Notes under the pieces: generated by a model
The model's input: only the letters and a program-made list of their open reading frames with translations
Databases searched by the model: none
Told to the model about the DNA's origin: nothing
Position numbers and translations under genes: made by a program
Source of the DNA: Trichomonas vaginalis G3
Lineage: Eukaryota > Parabasalia > Trichomonadida > Trichomonadidae
Direction of reading: 5' to 3'
DNA length: 64,000 nucleotides
Assembly (NCBI RefSeq): GCF_026262505.1
Contig: NC_067208.1
Location: forward strand, 6,395,962 to 6,459,961
In this document: in pieces, positions 1 to 9,798 of the stretch
Position numbering within the stretch: position 1 is the first letter of the stretch
Layout of the letters: every line of letters begins with the position of its first letter

Positions 1-60
1 AGATGTTTCACCACAAAAGAAGAAGCAGCAAGAATCAGAAATCTTGAAGATTCTATTTGA
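1..60 (+). CDS. C-terminal tail of an unknown gene (partial)
   Basis: Frame 1 is open from the left edge and ends at a TGA at 58-60. It encodes the last 19 residues of a protein that begins outside the window, ending RNLEDSI and rich in charged residues (TKEEAARIRN), which suggests a helical or coiled-coil C-terminus. Too little is visible to name a family. It points in the same direction as the TPI gene that follows about 890 bases later. Confidence 0.5.
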   Translation, partial: RCFTTKEEAARIRNLEDSI

Positions 61-934
61 AGAAACTCCTGTTTGAAAATAATATTACACTTATATTATT
101 TTTATGCGTAAATGTTATTTTATATAAAAATCGATATGAGAATCTATTTTTCTGTTCTAAGAAACGACTATGATGAAAAATTTGGCAGAATAATTTTTGC
201 GAAAGTTCCTTTACCGGATTGAGTGATCATCATTGAACATTATCGTTAATAATTACATAGAAAACGAGAATAACTTACATGAAAGCGCGAATCAAACCAA
301 TGAATGAATAGAAAAATAAAAATCAAGATTCTGATGCGTATAAATTGTATGACAAGCTTGATGTAGGTTATTGAATTGAATGACTAATTAAACAAGCGGC
401 TTCTCGATAAAATAGTGCTTGTTTCAGCAGATGTGAAGTTAGATAAGATTTTGAGGCGCCGATGAAAATTATTGAGAAGTTATTTGACCACACATAAAAC
501 TTGTATTTTGAAATCCGATTTTCATAATACAAAGGGAAAATAAATTGTTTATGCCATACAAAATTTGAAGAAGCGATCACTTAGGAGAAATTCATTTTTA
601 TTATTCATTATTTCTTAAAATAACTTCTGGATAATTAAAAATTCAATTAGCTTATTTTCAATGTATTCATCTCACTACCGTATCAAATTGAACGCAAAAA
701 GTTTGCATAATTCTAATTTATGATATATCTAATATTCAGATATTGATTAAATCATTTTCCAAATAACTAAAAAAATGAGGATGAAATGACAGGTTCATTA
801 TTTATAGCATCATGAACATTTTCTAATCTCAAAATTTCGGGATACTCCAAAAACAATATTGAGTAGCGCTCGACCACAGTTACAAGAAAAATTGAAAAGA
901 AAATTGAGAACTCTTTCGAACACATATTTTTTCT
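61..934. other. Intergenic region upstream of TPI
   Basis: About 870 bases of AT-rich DNA. One 70-codon open frame on the minus strand has no initiator and no recognisable sequence, and I treat it as chance. The only functional signal I can support is the initiator at its right end. Confidence 0.5.
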
Positions 935-940
935 TCACTT
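935..940 (+). promoter_or_regulatory. Initiator element (Inr) of TPI
   Basis: TCACTT matches the trichomonad initiator consensus TCAYTW. The A at 937 would be +1, giving a 10-base leader before the ATG at 947. Short 5' leaders with Inr just upstream of the ATG are typical of T. vaginalis protein genes. Confidence 0.7.
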
Positions 941-946
941 TCACAG

Positions 947-1705
947 ATGAGAACATTCTTCGTCGGTGGTAACTGGAAGGCTAATCCAAAGACAGTCCAA
1001 GAGGCTGAGAAGCTTGTCGAAATGCTCAACGGCGCTAAGGTTGAGGGCAACGTCGAAGTTGTTGTTGCTGCTCCATTCGTTTTCCTCCCAACACTCCAGC
1101 AGAAGCTCCGCAAGGACTGGAAGGTCAGCGCTGAGAACGTCTTCACAAAGCCAAACGGTGCTTTCACAGGTGAAGTTACAGTCCCAATGATCAAGTCATT
1201 CGGCATCGAGTGGACAATCCTCGGCCACTCCGAGCGCCGTGACATCCTCAAGGAAGATGATGAATTCCTTGCTGCCAAGGCCAAGTTCGCTCTTGAGAAC
1301 GGCATGAAGATCATCTACTGCTGCGGTGAGCACCTTTCTGAACGCGAAGCCGGCAAGGCCTCCGAGTTCGTCTCTGCTCAGATCGAGAAGATGATCCCAG
1401 CTATCCCAGCCGGCAAGTGGGACGATGTTGTCATCGCTTACGAACCAATCTGGGCTATCGGCACAGGCAAGGTTGCTTCCACACAGGATGCTCAGGAAAT
1501 GTGCAAGGTTATCCGTGACATCCTTGCTGCTAAGGTTGGCGCTGATATCGCTAACAAGGTCCGCATTCTCTACGGCGGTTCCGTCAAGCCAAACAACTGC
1601 AACGAGCTCGCTGCCTGCCCAGATGTCGATGGCTTCCTCGTTGGTGGTGCTTCCCTCGAAGCCGGCTTCATCAACATTGTCAACTCCAATGTCCACTCCA
1701 AGTAA
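947..1705 (+). CDS. TPI: Triosephosphate isomerase
   Basis: A 252-residue TIM-barrel enzyme of cytosolic glycolysis that interconverts dihydroxyacetone phosphate and glyceraldehyde 3-phosphate. All signature motifs are present: GGNWKAN with Asn9 and Lys11, GHSERR with catalytic His94, AYEPIWAIGTGK with catalytic Glu166 and the flexible loop 6, and YGGSV and GFLVGGASL for the phosphate site. Length is normal for the family. Codon use is strongly biased (many C-ending codons) compared with its neighbours, as expected for a highly expressed gene. The start is fixed by the initiator 10 bases upstream. The stop overlaps TAAA, the trichomonad polyadenylation signal. Residue 45 is Val; from memory T. 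vaginalis has two nearly identical isoforms with Ile or Val there, and Val is TvTIM2. Confidence 0.97.
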   Translation: MRTFFVGGNWKANPKTVQEAEKLVEMLNGAKVEGNVEVVVAAPFVFLPTLQQKLRKDWKVSAENVFTKPNGAFTGEVTVPMIKSFGIEWTILGHSERRDILKEDDEFLAAKAKFALENGMKIIYCCGEHLSEREAGKASEFVSAQIEKMIPAIPAGKWDDVVIAYEPIWAIGTGKVASTQDAQEMCKVIRDILAAKVGADIANKVRILYGGSVKPNNCNELAACPDVDGFLVGGASLEAGFINIVNSNVHSK

Positions 1706-1840
1706 ATCTAGCTAATCTTTTCTCTTTTTATAAATTTACAACTTTTTTTAAAACTTTTGAAAACAAATCAAATTTGATTTTAACTTTATAAATGATTTGA
1801 TCAGATTCAATCATTCGCATCTACCTTATACATTTTCTAA

Positions 1841-1846
1841 TCATTT
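1841..1846 (+). promoter_or_regulatory. Probable initiator of the Sen34-like gene
   Basis: TCATTT matches TCAYTW and lies 16 bases before the first in-frame ATG at 1862. This supports 1862 rather than an upstream non-ATG start. Confidence 0.5.
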
Positions 1847-1861
1847 TGCTTGAAGTGTTTG

Positions 1862-2500
1862 ATGAGTGCCCTACCAAGGATATTTTACGAAGGAGGCTCA
1901 TGGCTTGTATGGACAGCAGGAGAAGTGGAAGAACTAAAGAAAAATGCAAAAGTGATGGGAGAAGCATCAATGACATCTCCGTGGTATAATCATCAAAATA
2001 AATATCTGGGATTACCTTTTGAATTTTCTGAATATGAAGTTCTCTGGTGTGCACAGAACAACCTATGCAGATTGGTTAAACCAATATTTAAAGAAAAGAT
2101 AGTACCAATTGAAAATTCTGCTTATAAATTTGATACAATCATTCAAGCTCACAAAGAAGATGATTTTGATGAAGAAGATGCCGAATTCCCAACTCCTCCT
2201 CTATTCAAATATCAAGTTTTTTGTGATTTGAAAAAATATGGTTACACTATTGGAGATGGCTCACATTACACATGTGATTTTGCAGTTTATAAGAATGATG
2301 CATGGAACTCTCATTCCTCTGCATTAGTTTGGTGTCAAGAAAATGATTTCGACACAAGGAATCTTATTTCATGGGTAAGAATTGCAGATGGTGCTAAAAA
2401 ATATGGAATCGTTGCAATAAATGCAGATAACAAGATCAAATACATTAAATTTAATCGATATTTACAAAGATTCCCATCTGATCAAAAAAAAGACACATGA
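1862..2500 (+). CDS. SEN34: tRNA-splicing endonuclease subunit, Sen34 type
   Basis: A 212-residue protein with the layout of a Sen34 catalytic subunit. The N-terminal module has the pattern WLVW..GEVEELK followed by GLPFEF and EYEVLW, like the Sen34 motif in which a VW-sensor precedes GLPLEL. An acidic linker follows (about residues 98-108). The C-terminal endonuclease fold has CDFAVYK (Tyr143), NSHSSALV (His151) and GAKKYG (Lys179/180), matching the Tyr-His-Lys triad of tRNA-intron endonucleases. It would cut the 3' splice site of nuclear tRNA introns together with Sen2. I start it at the ATG at 1862; the frame is open slightly further upstream but without an ATG. Confidence 0.75.
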   Translation: MSALPRIFYEGGSWLVWTAGEVEELKKNAKVMGEASMTSPWYNHQNKYLGLPFEFSEYEVLWCAQNNLCRLVKPIFKEKIVPIENSAYKFDTIIQAHKEDDFDEEDAEFPTPPLFKYQVFCDLKKYGYTIGDGSHYTCDFAVYKNDAWNSHSSALVWCQENDFDTRNLISWVRIADGAKKYGIVAINADNKIKYIKFNRYLQRFPSDQKKDT

Positions 2501-2829
2501 TATAGAGATTTGACAATAGATATGTACACATGCTGCAAATCCTGCAAAAAATGTAAAGACATCATTACTTCTTCAAATCAAATGATTGGAATGAGAAGTC
2601 TTAGAAGAATTCATTTATTTTTCAATCAGGTAGCCAGTATTCTACTGATTACTATAATTTATCGTTCATTTTCAACAAATTTGTTCCTTATTGAATTAAT
2701 TTTGAAAATATTTCGAATAAATTTCGATTAAATCAGATTTACAGTATCCATGTATATTGATTTTTATAATTTCTGAAAGAAATCATTTGATTTGGAACCA
2801 CAAATTTCATCGTTTTTGAAAAGTGACAA
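2501..2829. other. Intergenic region
   Basis: 329 AT-rich bases. A 73-codon open frame here (2510-2731) lacks an ATG at its start and has no recognisable motif; I do not call it. Confidence 0.4.
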
Positions 2830-3129
2830 ATGATTATCTTATTAGGTTTATTAGCGGCTACATATTGGCCGACTCCAACCATATCATGGCCACCACCTCC
2901 TAATATTCCAGAATGGCCTACAGCAACTCAATCATGGATTGATCCATATACAGATGATCCAGATCCAGAACCAACAAAGCATTCTTTAACAAAAGGAGAA
3001 CTAGCAGCAATTATTTCATGTAGTATTATCGGTGTTATAGTTATTGCAGTCGCAGCATTCTTTATTATTCGAAATGTTTATTACAAGAAAATTGTCGAGA
3101 GCGCTTTGTGCCCTGACCCGCTTGTATAG
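2830..3129 (+). CDS. Small single-pass membrane protein, possibly a surface-protein tail remnant
   Basis: 99 residues. The N-terminus is hydrophobic and signal-like (MIILLGLLAATYW). A Pro/Trp-rich segment follows (residues about 15-55), then an acidic spacer and one strong membrane span (about residues 58-82, IISCSIIGVIVIAVAAFF), then a short basic cytoplasmic end. The juxtamembrane plus YYKK arrangement resembles the C-terminal ends of large T. vaginalis surface proteins, where a Gly/Ile/Val-rich span is followed by a Tyr/Lys tail. It may therefore be a real small membrane protein or a leftover 3' end of a BspA-like gene. No Inr is visible; AAGTGACA lies directly before the ATG. Confidence 0.45.
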   Translation: MIILLGLLAATYWPTPTISWPPPPNIPEWPTATQSWIDPYTDDPDPEPTKHSLTKGELAAIISCSIIGVIVIAVAAFFIIRNVYYKKIVESALCPDPLV

Positions 3130-3572
3130 AGATAAGTTATATGAAATTTTTATAAATGATATCTATTTACGTCAATATTTTTTTATTGAAATTAAATAAA
3201 GTATATAATTCACATTCATTATATCTATTTTTCTTGAATCGAGCATTAGTAAACCTAATAACACATGCCAAAATCCATTGAAATGTATCAAATATAATAT
3301 GTTGAAATATGGCGCCAATTCCTATATAATATGCTAACACTAACTAAAAATAGCATGTATTCCAGTAAAACATGTTAGTATTGCTTCCAATTTGAGAATT
3401 TTTTGCAACCGGAGAAAAAATGGAAAGGAAATTTCAAAGATGTCAAATTTATAACCTCATATCCATTTTACTTCCAAAATTATTGTTTTGATTAGTATTA
3501 AAACATATCTTCAGTTCAAATGTCAAATCTTCTCAATTTTTTTTATCATCAAAAAAATAATTTTTTTCTAAA
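3130..3572. other. Intergenic region
   Basis: 443 AT-rich bases between the small membrane protein and the NAP1-like gene. It holds only scattered short repeats; I see no gene or element. Confidence 0.4.
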
Positions 3573-6500
3573 ATGACATCGCAGCTTTATGATAAAGCCC
3601 ACATATTGCTGCAGCATATTGATTTGCTTTTAGCTAAGGCTGAATCAATCAGAATGTTTGTCTTTCCGAAATCAACGCTTTCACAAGCTTTGCTTTCAAG
3701 TGATGGCAAAAAGGCAATGGAATCTATTGAATCTCTTATTAAGGCAAAAGAGCTCAATCGCAACAAACTCTCAAAAATCGCACAGAAGTTCATTTCAGAA
3801 CAAGAAGATAAAATTATGCAAATAGCTCATGCAATGGATTACATTAAAACATGGTGCACATCAGCTCACACTGTCTTGTTTGCCATGGCAGAGAACTCAG
3901 TTGATTTCAATCTTCGCTGGAATAACTTATTTACTACAACTTTTCTCAGACTTTTCGTTGCTTTCACAAAAGCAACCCTTTTCATTTACATGCTTCCAAC
4001 CGTTAAGCTTGCTGTTTACGCCGCTCCTTACTGCCCTTCGTTTAATCGCTCAGAATTTTCAAATGATATTTTGGATGTCAAAAACTTCATTGCAAAAGTT
4101 TCTCGCAATCCATTCGAAATGCTTATCCCACGAGCAGAAGCTGCAAACAAATATGACTTTGCAATTCGTCTTGGCCAGCTTTTATCTCAGACAGGCCCAT
4201 ATTTAATCCAAGCTCTTGGTCAATGGCCTCTCACTAACTGGGAAAAGTTCAATCCATTTACGAAAACCCCTACAAATTCAACATCTACCTATTTAGACTT
4301 AGAACATCTTTGTCTTGCTTATATCGAGCTTATTCGTGAGTCCACAATGTTCTTCTGTCTTTCATTCCCAACGTTTGTCAAGGAAAACAAGCATTTCAAC
4401 GCAATTATGATTGCAGTTTGTTCAGAAACGCCATCTGTCTATCTGACACGCCAATTCTCAGTTCCTATCAAAGAGTTATTCGATACATACGACAAGGAAT
4501 TCAAGAAATATCCTTCCGAGACGAGAATCATTATTCAAAGATATCTTAAGCTTAAACTCAGCGTTACTCATTCCAAGCGTATCTCCACCATCATCCGTCT
4601 CATTGACGATATGACGAACATGGCATCTTACAATCCAAACTACGTTTCCCAATTTTTACATGATTTCATTTCTCTTTCTGGATTTGCCTATTACGAACTT
4701 GATTGTATTCTATCATCCAATGCATTCCAAGCAGACGCATTGAATCTGATCAATACATTGGTCCGTACGGCCAAAGTTTTCTCGAAGAACGAAATGATCA
4801 TTTCCAGAACATTCGCATACAACATTGCGACACTTGATGCAAGTTTCCTTAATGCTCTAGCCACAAATGCATCAATTTCCGGTGCTGATTGGCAGAATTA
4901 TTTCATTGAAGTTGTGAAACAGTTCACACAGACATTAGGAGTTATTGATCTTGAACAGATTGATAAAGGCACTCTATACGATGTCACGCCATTCCTTATT
5001 ACTCATGGTCGTGTTACAACGTATTTCAATTCATTGAAAACGAAAGAAAAAGCATCACATCTTCAAAACATCATGGAGCATCTTGAAACAATCAGATTGC
5101 ACATGAATTTCATGATGGATCCTGTCATGGCGTTCATGAAATACTGTCCAATACACACTTTATGGCGCCATGTAACTTATTTAGCTGATATTGCATTAGC
5201 AGCAAATTCCCAATCAGATGGAGTTGGTTCTATCATGACATTATTCCCTTATTTCAATTTAGATGCGATTGCTTTGTATCAATCACCAGGAGAACTCCAG
5301 AGAATACAATCCCAATTGCAGAACATCAGAGCATCAATTCTTAAGCGCATATATTTACAGTTGAATGAATATATCTCTAAAGGATCAAAATACCAAGACA
5401 TCACAAAACAAAATCAGTTCGAACACATTTTCAATCCTGTCAATTTCATTATTAACCAGAAATGTGATTACAGGAAAGAGAATCTCTACAAAGAACCCAT
5501 TTGGAAATTGAGATCAATGATGTTGAACATGCCAGGCACATTTACATTTGCAAACCAAGAAGTAAAATGTGCAGGATACATCGGAGAAGCAGTAACAAAT
5601 TGTATTGCAACAATTTTGTTTAATGAGCCTATTTTGGATCCACAATGGGTTGATTCATCTTTCTCTGCTGCTACACAATTCATGTGGCCTTTGTTTAGTT
5701 TGATTGGTGCTCCATTTACATTGAAGATTCTTCAATGCAGATTTGAACATTCATGCAATGAAAATCAAATCAATTTCTTGGAGCAGGTTTCGAACTTAAA
5801 CACAAAATTCCAAGTTCACGTTCAAACACCACAAGAATTGGCAAAAACAAGAGGAACAACACAATTAATCCAAATTTTCCAGAAGTACGTGTTAGAATTT
5901 CTTGAAAATGATGCGAATAAATGCAAATACTTCCCTTACTCAAGATCATACGAGAATCCAAAGGACACACAATCTCCTTCTTTCTTCTCTTATTCATCTT
6001 TGTATTCGTTAGTCAAAAACCTTGGTCCACAAGCTGGATTTTCCATTGATTGGATATTAATCACGCATGCAACAGATGTAATCTTGAAATTGTATAAGAT
6101 TTTCACGGATAGTTCAACAGAAATATCCAATCTCTTCGGTGATTACCAGAAAGGAGGAAACCAATGGGTTAAATACTCCGCGCAATCACGTATTGAAAAT
6201 GTTGGCCGCTTGTTAATTAATCTCGGCGCAACATGTCAGATTCGAAAATTATTGAGAGATGCAATTCATGATTACGCAGAACAGGCATTGCCTGGATTGA
6301 GTGCATTACTTGCTGCAGGAATTAATCGTATCCAAGGTGCTCCAAATGAAAGAGAATCTTTGATTATTGAAATCCTTTCAGGAAAACCTAATTTCCATTA
6401 TGTAATGACTGCATTAGATAAAGCAGGATTGATTAAGACAACGGATTTGATGTCTTTCTTCTTCTTCCTCGGTTTATCAATTGCTCATCCTAAATGGAAG

Positions 6501-6908
6501 ACAATTTTATATGATCCAGAAACAGAATACATATCAAATAATTTCCATTTGTATCCTGTTGGCTTGGATTGTCTTCTCTCTGTCATTCCATCACTTTCTG
6601 CTTCATCTGACCAAAGAGATATAATTAATGGAATGTCTCTTTTCTTCGATGTCACTTCTAAAGTTGTTGTTTCAATGAGAAGTGATGTTACACAGTCTGC
6701 TGCTTCTATATCTGCTTTCATCATTACTATTGATCTCTTCCCAAGAATGATCAAATCTTTGGAATACGGAAGAATTACAAAGAACTTCCCGCCATCAATT
6801 GTTTCTGAAGCTTATAGAAACGCAGCTGATTATAACTACCATAGCTTGGTCAAGGCTAATTTCACTGCTAAGAATGGCAAGAAAGGAAAGAGGAAATCCA
6901 AGAAATAA
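3573..6908 (+). CDS. NAP1: NAP1/NCKAP1 (HEM family) subunit of the SCAR/WAVE complex
   Basis: 1111 residues, close to the ~1120 of NCKAP1, all alpha-helical and without signal or membrane segments. Two stretches follow the human protein in order. Around residues 85-150 the pattern VDFNL.W...FTTTFLRL matches the NCKAP1 segment around VNFDLTKNYLDL. Around residues 810-920, SLVKNLGPQAGFSIDWILI and later GRLLINLG...LLRDAIHDYAEQALPGL match the NCKAP1 stretch around LSELLGPYGMKFL and SLAQEALRDVL. In other eukaryotes this subunit pairs with Sra1/CYFIP and relays Rac signals to Arp2/3. Trichomonads build actin-rich lamellipods on contact with host cells, so the role fits. The C-terminus is a Lys-rich tail (GKKGKRKSKK). 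Confidence 0.72.
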   Translation: MTSQLYDKAHILLQHIDLLLAKAESIRMFVFPKSTLSQALLSSDGKKAMESIESLIKAKELNRNKLSKIAQKFISEQEDKIMQIAHAMDYIKTWCTSAHTVLFAMAENSVDFNLRWNNLFTTTFLRLFVAFTKATLFIYMLPTVKLAVYAAPYCPSFNRSEFSNDILDVKNFIAKVSRNPFEMLIPRAEAANKYDFAIRLGQLLSQTGPYLIQALGQWPLTNWEKFNPFTKTPTNSTSTYLDLEHLCLAYIELIRESTMFFCLSFPTFVKENKHFNAIMIAVCSETPSVYLTRQFSVPIKELFDTYDKEFKKYPSETRIIIQRYLKLKLSVTHSKRISTIIRLIDDMTNMASYNPNYVSQFLHDFISLSGFAYYELDCILSSNAFQADALNLINTLVRTAKVFSKNEMIISRTFAYNIATLDASFLNALATNASISGADWQNYFIEVVKQFTQTLGVIDLEQIDKGTLYDVTPFLITHGRVTTYFNSLKTKEKASHLQNIMEHLETIRLHMNFMMDPVMAFMKYCPIHTLWRHVTYLADIALAANSQSDGVGSIMTLFPYFNLDAIALYQSPGELQRIQSQLQNIRASILKRIYLQLNEYISKGSKYQDITKQNQFEHIFNPVNFIINQKCDYRKENLYKEPIWKLRSMMLNMPGTFTFANQEVKCAGYIGEAVTNCIATILFNEPILDPQWVDSSFSAATQFMWPLFSLIGAPFTLKILQCRFEHSCNENQINFLEQVSNLNTKFQVHVQTPQELAKTRGTTQLIQIFQKYVLEFLENDANKCKYFPYSRSYENPKDTQSPSFFSYSSLYSLVKNLGPQAGFSIDWILITHATDVILKLYKIFTDSSTEISNLFGDYQKGGNQWVKYSAQSRIENVGRLLINLGATCQIRKLLRDAIHDYAEQALPGLSALLAAGINRIQGAPNERESLIIEILSGKPNFHYVMTALDKAGLIKTTDLMSFFFFLGLSIAHPKWKTILYDPETEYISNNFHLYPVGLDCLLSVIPSLSASSDQRDIINGMSLFFDVTSKVVVSMRSDVTQSAASISAFIITIDLFPRMIKSLEYGRITKNFPPSIVSEAYRNAADYNYHSLVKANFTAKNGKKGKRKSKK

Positions 6909-7145
6909 TTTCATTTTCTTATTTTATTTATATAATAAAATTTTTATTCTCGAATTCTTTTTCCTATATAATTTTTCAATAATATCAACTCAGTTAACTG
7001 AGTTTCTATATGTAATTTTGACTTAAACCCTAAAGATGATATTTGTTATAAAATTTTACATATTTTCTTTGAGATAATGCTGATCTTTATTGCCTTATGT
7101 ACCATTCCATATTAAGTTATAAATGTTTCAAGCATTTTTAATGAT

Positions 7146-8276
7146 ATGGGTTGGTTTTTATTCTACTTGAGTTTCTCAAGTGCACATGAAAACATAACGT
7201 CTTTCGAGCTTATCAAGAATACATCGAAATATGCATACGTTACATCAATAAATTCTCTTTCATACAAAGATATAAATATTATTCAAGCACTCACTCTAGG
7301 ATTCACACTCAAAAAATACTCACCAGATATAGACCGAGTCCTATTAATACCATATAAGATGAAATTACGTAAAAATGACAAGGATTCACTACTTAAAGTT
7401 TATACATACATATTGCGTATGCCATTCATTACACCACACTGCCAAAAAGGAGGACAGTACCTATATGAAGGCAAGAATTTCTTCTTTTTGAACGCGTGGA
7501 CACTTACGCATTATCACAAAATTTTATTAGTACCTTTATATTCATTCTACAGAAAAGATCCGTCTTCCTTTTTCAAAAATAGAGTACCAGCAGCGCCACC
7601 TCACTACAAACTCTGGAGTATGAGCCATATGGGTCCATTTCCTAATATTGAGAACCTAATGTTCAAGCCATCAACAGGTGATTTGGAAAAGATAGAAGAA
7701 ACATATTGCCAACTTTATACAGATAATTTTTTAAGATACCAGAAAAGACCTCTGACTGATCTAATTTTAACAACAATTATTACATTTTATAACTCATCAA
7801 TCATATCTGTTCCATTTTGGTATCAATTTATATATCCAGGTACCAGGATTGATGAAAAAACAAAATTTATGAATGTAAATGATCCAAGAATCATCTCAGT
7901 GAAGTACGAAGAACCGAATACGCCATGGAGTAATCCATTTTCCCTTATTAGAGAAGAATGGTACAAGCTAGTTAACGAAATGTATAACGAATTAAATAAT
8001 GAAAACTTTGTACCAATAGTTCTCACCGAAATCCAAGATACTTACAGGCATGATGATCATCCAGCCATATTGGATACAAATGATCTCGTTTTGACAAGTT
8101 ATATTGAATTTTATTCACGACCAAAATTTCAAATTTTTATCCAATGCATATTGATATTCCTAATATCAGTATTTTGCGTGTATTTCTCTCTTTGTTTCCT
8201 CGAAATCGACATGTATGCACCAATTATTATAATAGATAACGTGAATTATGATACTAACATTAAGAAGCAAGATTAG
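7146..8276 (+). CDS. GT8-like (glycogenin-type) membrane protein
   Basis: 376 residues with a hydrophobic N-terminus (signal or anchor), a globular domain, and a C-terminal membrane span at about residues 325-352. The fold pattern resembles family-8 glycosyltransferases: YAYVTSINSLSYKDINIIQAL at the nucleotide-binding start, a LLIPYKM strand, WTLTHYHKILLVPLYSFYR where GT8 enzymes carry the DxD strand, then DPSSFFKNRVPAAPPHY. The DxD metal motif is replaced by LVPLYS, so catalysis is doubtful. This would act in the secretory pathway if active. The call rests on pattern only. Confidence 0.5.
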   Translation: MGWFLFYLSFSSAHENITSFELIKNTSKYAYVTSINSLSYKDINIIQALTLGFTLKKYSPDIDRVLLIPYKMKLRKNDKDSLLKVYTYILRMPFITPHCQKGGQYLYEGKNFFFLNAWTLTHYHKILLVPLYSFYRKDPSSFFKNRVPAAPPHYKLWSMSHMGPFPNIENLMFKPSTGDLEKIEETYCQLYTDNFLRYQKRPLTDLILTTIITFYNSSIISVPFWYQFIYPGTRIDEKTKFMNVNDPRIISVKYEEPNTPWSNPFSLIREEWYKLVNEMYNELNNENFVPIVLTEIQDTYRHDDHPAILDTNDLVLTSYIEFYSRPKFQIFIQCILIFLISVFCVYFSLCFLEIDMYAPIIIIDNVNYDTNIKKQD

Positions 8277-8559
8277 AGTGCTGTAATTTTAGTATAATTT
8301 ATGTTATCATCCTATATTATTTGTTTGTTATATAAAAAATCAAATATCATCAAAAATTATAATATTCAAGTTTTTAATGATCGCATAAGCCGGCATTTAT
8401 AAAGTATTATTCAATTTTCAACAATATTTTAGATAATTTCTTTGATAATAATCGATCTCACTAACGAACTCATTTATACACAATTTCTCTGAATTGTTTT
8501 GTTGAAGTATTATTCTCACAGTTTAAAAAGAAGTCATGAGGAATAATTAAAACTATTTT

Positions 8560-9462
8560 TTATGATAATGAGATTAAAACATACAATGTTTCAGCCGAAA
8601 ATGAATGTAGTGAATAATATATGTTATTAGAGCATATGAGTGAACGCTCAATTAATGCAATACTTCCAGTTCCAAATCCTCGATGCTCAGAAAATTCAGT
8701 CACTGCAGTCCAAATACTATAATTTACAACGCCATCAATTCCTCCAGAACCACCTCCACCACCGCTCCCTGTAGATGGAGAGGCTATTTTGTAGTTCCCA
8801 CCTCCGAACTTTCCTCCACCCCCACTCCCGTACCAATCTCCGTAACCTATTCCTTTGGTGCCACATCTCTCAAATTGAGTCGCTTCACATCCATCTTGAG
8901 TTCCGATAGCAGCCCTTCCAGTAGAATCCATTCCACCTTTCAGGCCACCACCTTTTCCACCATGATGGATGAGTCCATTTCCAAAAGAGCCCCCACCGCC
9001 GCCAGCAATCAAAATACGGCTATCAAAGCTTTCATTCCAGGGGTCACCAGATGTTCGGAAGTCAGACGCGCCACCGCCGCAACCGTCTGCAAAATTCCGG
9101 CCTCCTGCGCCGCCGTTATATGTCGGATTAAAATAGTTAGAAGTGTTTGCGGTACCTCCAAGGTGTAGGTAAAGAGTTTTTGGATTAGTTACGATAAGAA
9201 CACCAGCAGAATGGCCGTCAGTTCCACCTTCGACATCTTCTTGACGCCCATTAGTTACATTGCAGCCTTGGGCGCCCCAAACTTCAAGAAGATATTTGCC
9301 TGGAGAAAGGTGGATCTCATATGGATAACAATCGATTGGACTAGTGCAAGGGTATTCAAAGAATACTTTTCGCGGGTTAGAAAGTATCTCATAGACTTTT
9401 GAACTTTTTGCATTCGATACTTTTACAAATCTATTGAAGAAATAAAGGACTTCATTTGACAT
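8560..9462 (-). CDS. Glycine-rich domain protein, paralogue 1 (ALK/LTK Gly_rich type)
   Basis: 300 residues. Residues ~35-75 form a lead-in (FFEYPC..., CYPYEIHL, LEVWGAQG) and residues ~75-265 are a glycine-rich module with YNGGAGG, GGGASDFRTS, SRILIAGGGGGSFGN and GSGGGGGSGGIDG. This is the layout of the Gly_rich domain found in ALK/LTK receptors and amplified in protists. No signal peptide or membrane span is visible. It is the left-hand member of a tandem family whose other copies are at 35311-36220 and 37768-38325. All three point the same way, and the Maverick inserted 336 bases upstream of this start. Confidence 0.75.
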   Translation of the reverse strand: MSNEVLYFFNRFVKVSNAKSSKVYEILSNPRKVFFEYPCTSPIDCYPYEIHLSPGKYLLEVWGAQGCNVTNGRQEDVEGGTDGHSAGVLIVTNPKTLYLHLGGTANTSNYFNPTYNGGAGGRNFADGCGGGASDFRTSGDPWNESFDSRILIAGGGGGSFGNGLIHHGGKGGGLKGGMDSTGRAAIGTQDGCEATQFERCGTKGIGYGDWYGSGGGGKFGGGNYKIASPSTGSGGGGGSGGIDGVVNYSIWTAVTEFSEHRGFGTGSIALIERSLICSNNIYYSLHSFSAETLYVLISLS

Positions 9463-9793
9463 TTAGTTGAGCGATTTCCCGAGGATTTCTATGGTATTTA
9501 ATCTTGTAACGAGGTTTATTCGGATTCATAACAAAGAAGAAATGTTGCTCCGTATGGCAAATTGATTTCTCCATAAAATTGATAGAGAACTCCATTGGAA
9601 TGCATTCAAAATTATGACACTTTTAGATATTCACCTTTTTCAAAAATATGTGTAAAAAGAATTATCCATGAGTGCTATGATTTTTTATTATCATGACTTC
9701 AAAATCTAAAAATACCCTCAATTTTTTACTTTTGCAACTCAATATGGAGAAATTTTTTCAAATTATAGAACTATTTGAAATGCAATAGAGAAC
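9463..9793. other. Upstream region of glycine-rich paralogue 1
   Basis: 331 bases between the start codon and the Maverick target site. Bases ~9559-9640 resemble 37578-37650, which lies between paralogues 2 and 3. Both contain CATAAAATTGATAGA and ATGACACTTTT in the same order. This suggests a duplicated intergenic unit. Confidence 0.55.
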
Positions 9794-9798
9794 AATAT
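9794..9798. repeat. Target-site duplication of the Maverick (left copy)
   Basis: AATAT directly precedes the left terminal A-run; the same AATAT directly follows the right terminal T-run (35137-35141). Confidence 0.7.

Noticed and set aside
368-580. Small minus-strand gene
   Set aside because: No initiator, no recognised motif, ordinary AT-rich sequence; chance open frame.
880-1314. Genes antisense to triosephosphate isomerase
   Set aside because: Shadows of a highly biased coding sequence; no promoter or homology.
2510-2731. Cys-rich small protein downstream of the Sen34-like gene
   Set aside because: No ATG at the frame start and the cysteines form no known motif.
8683-9168. Thr/Ser-rich plus-strand gene opposite glycine-rich paralogue 1
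   Set aside because: Antisense shadow of glycine codons; the same shadow appears opposite the other paralogues.
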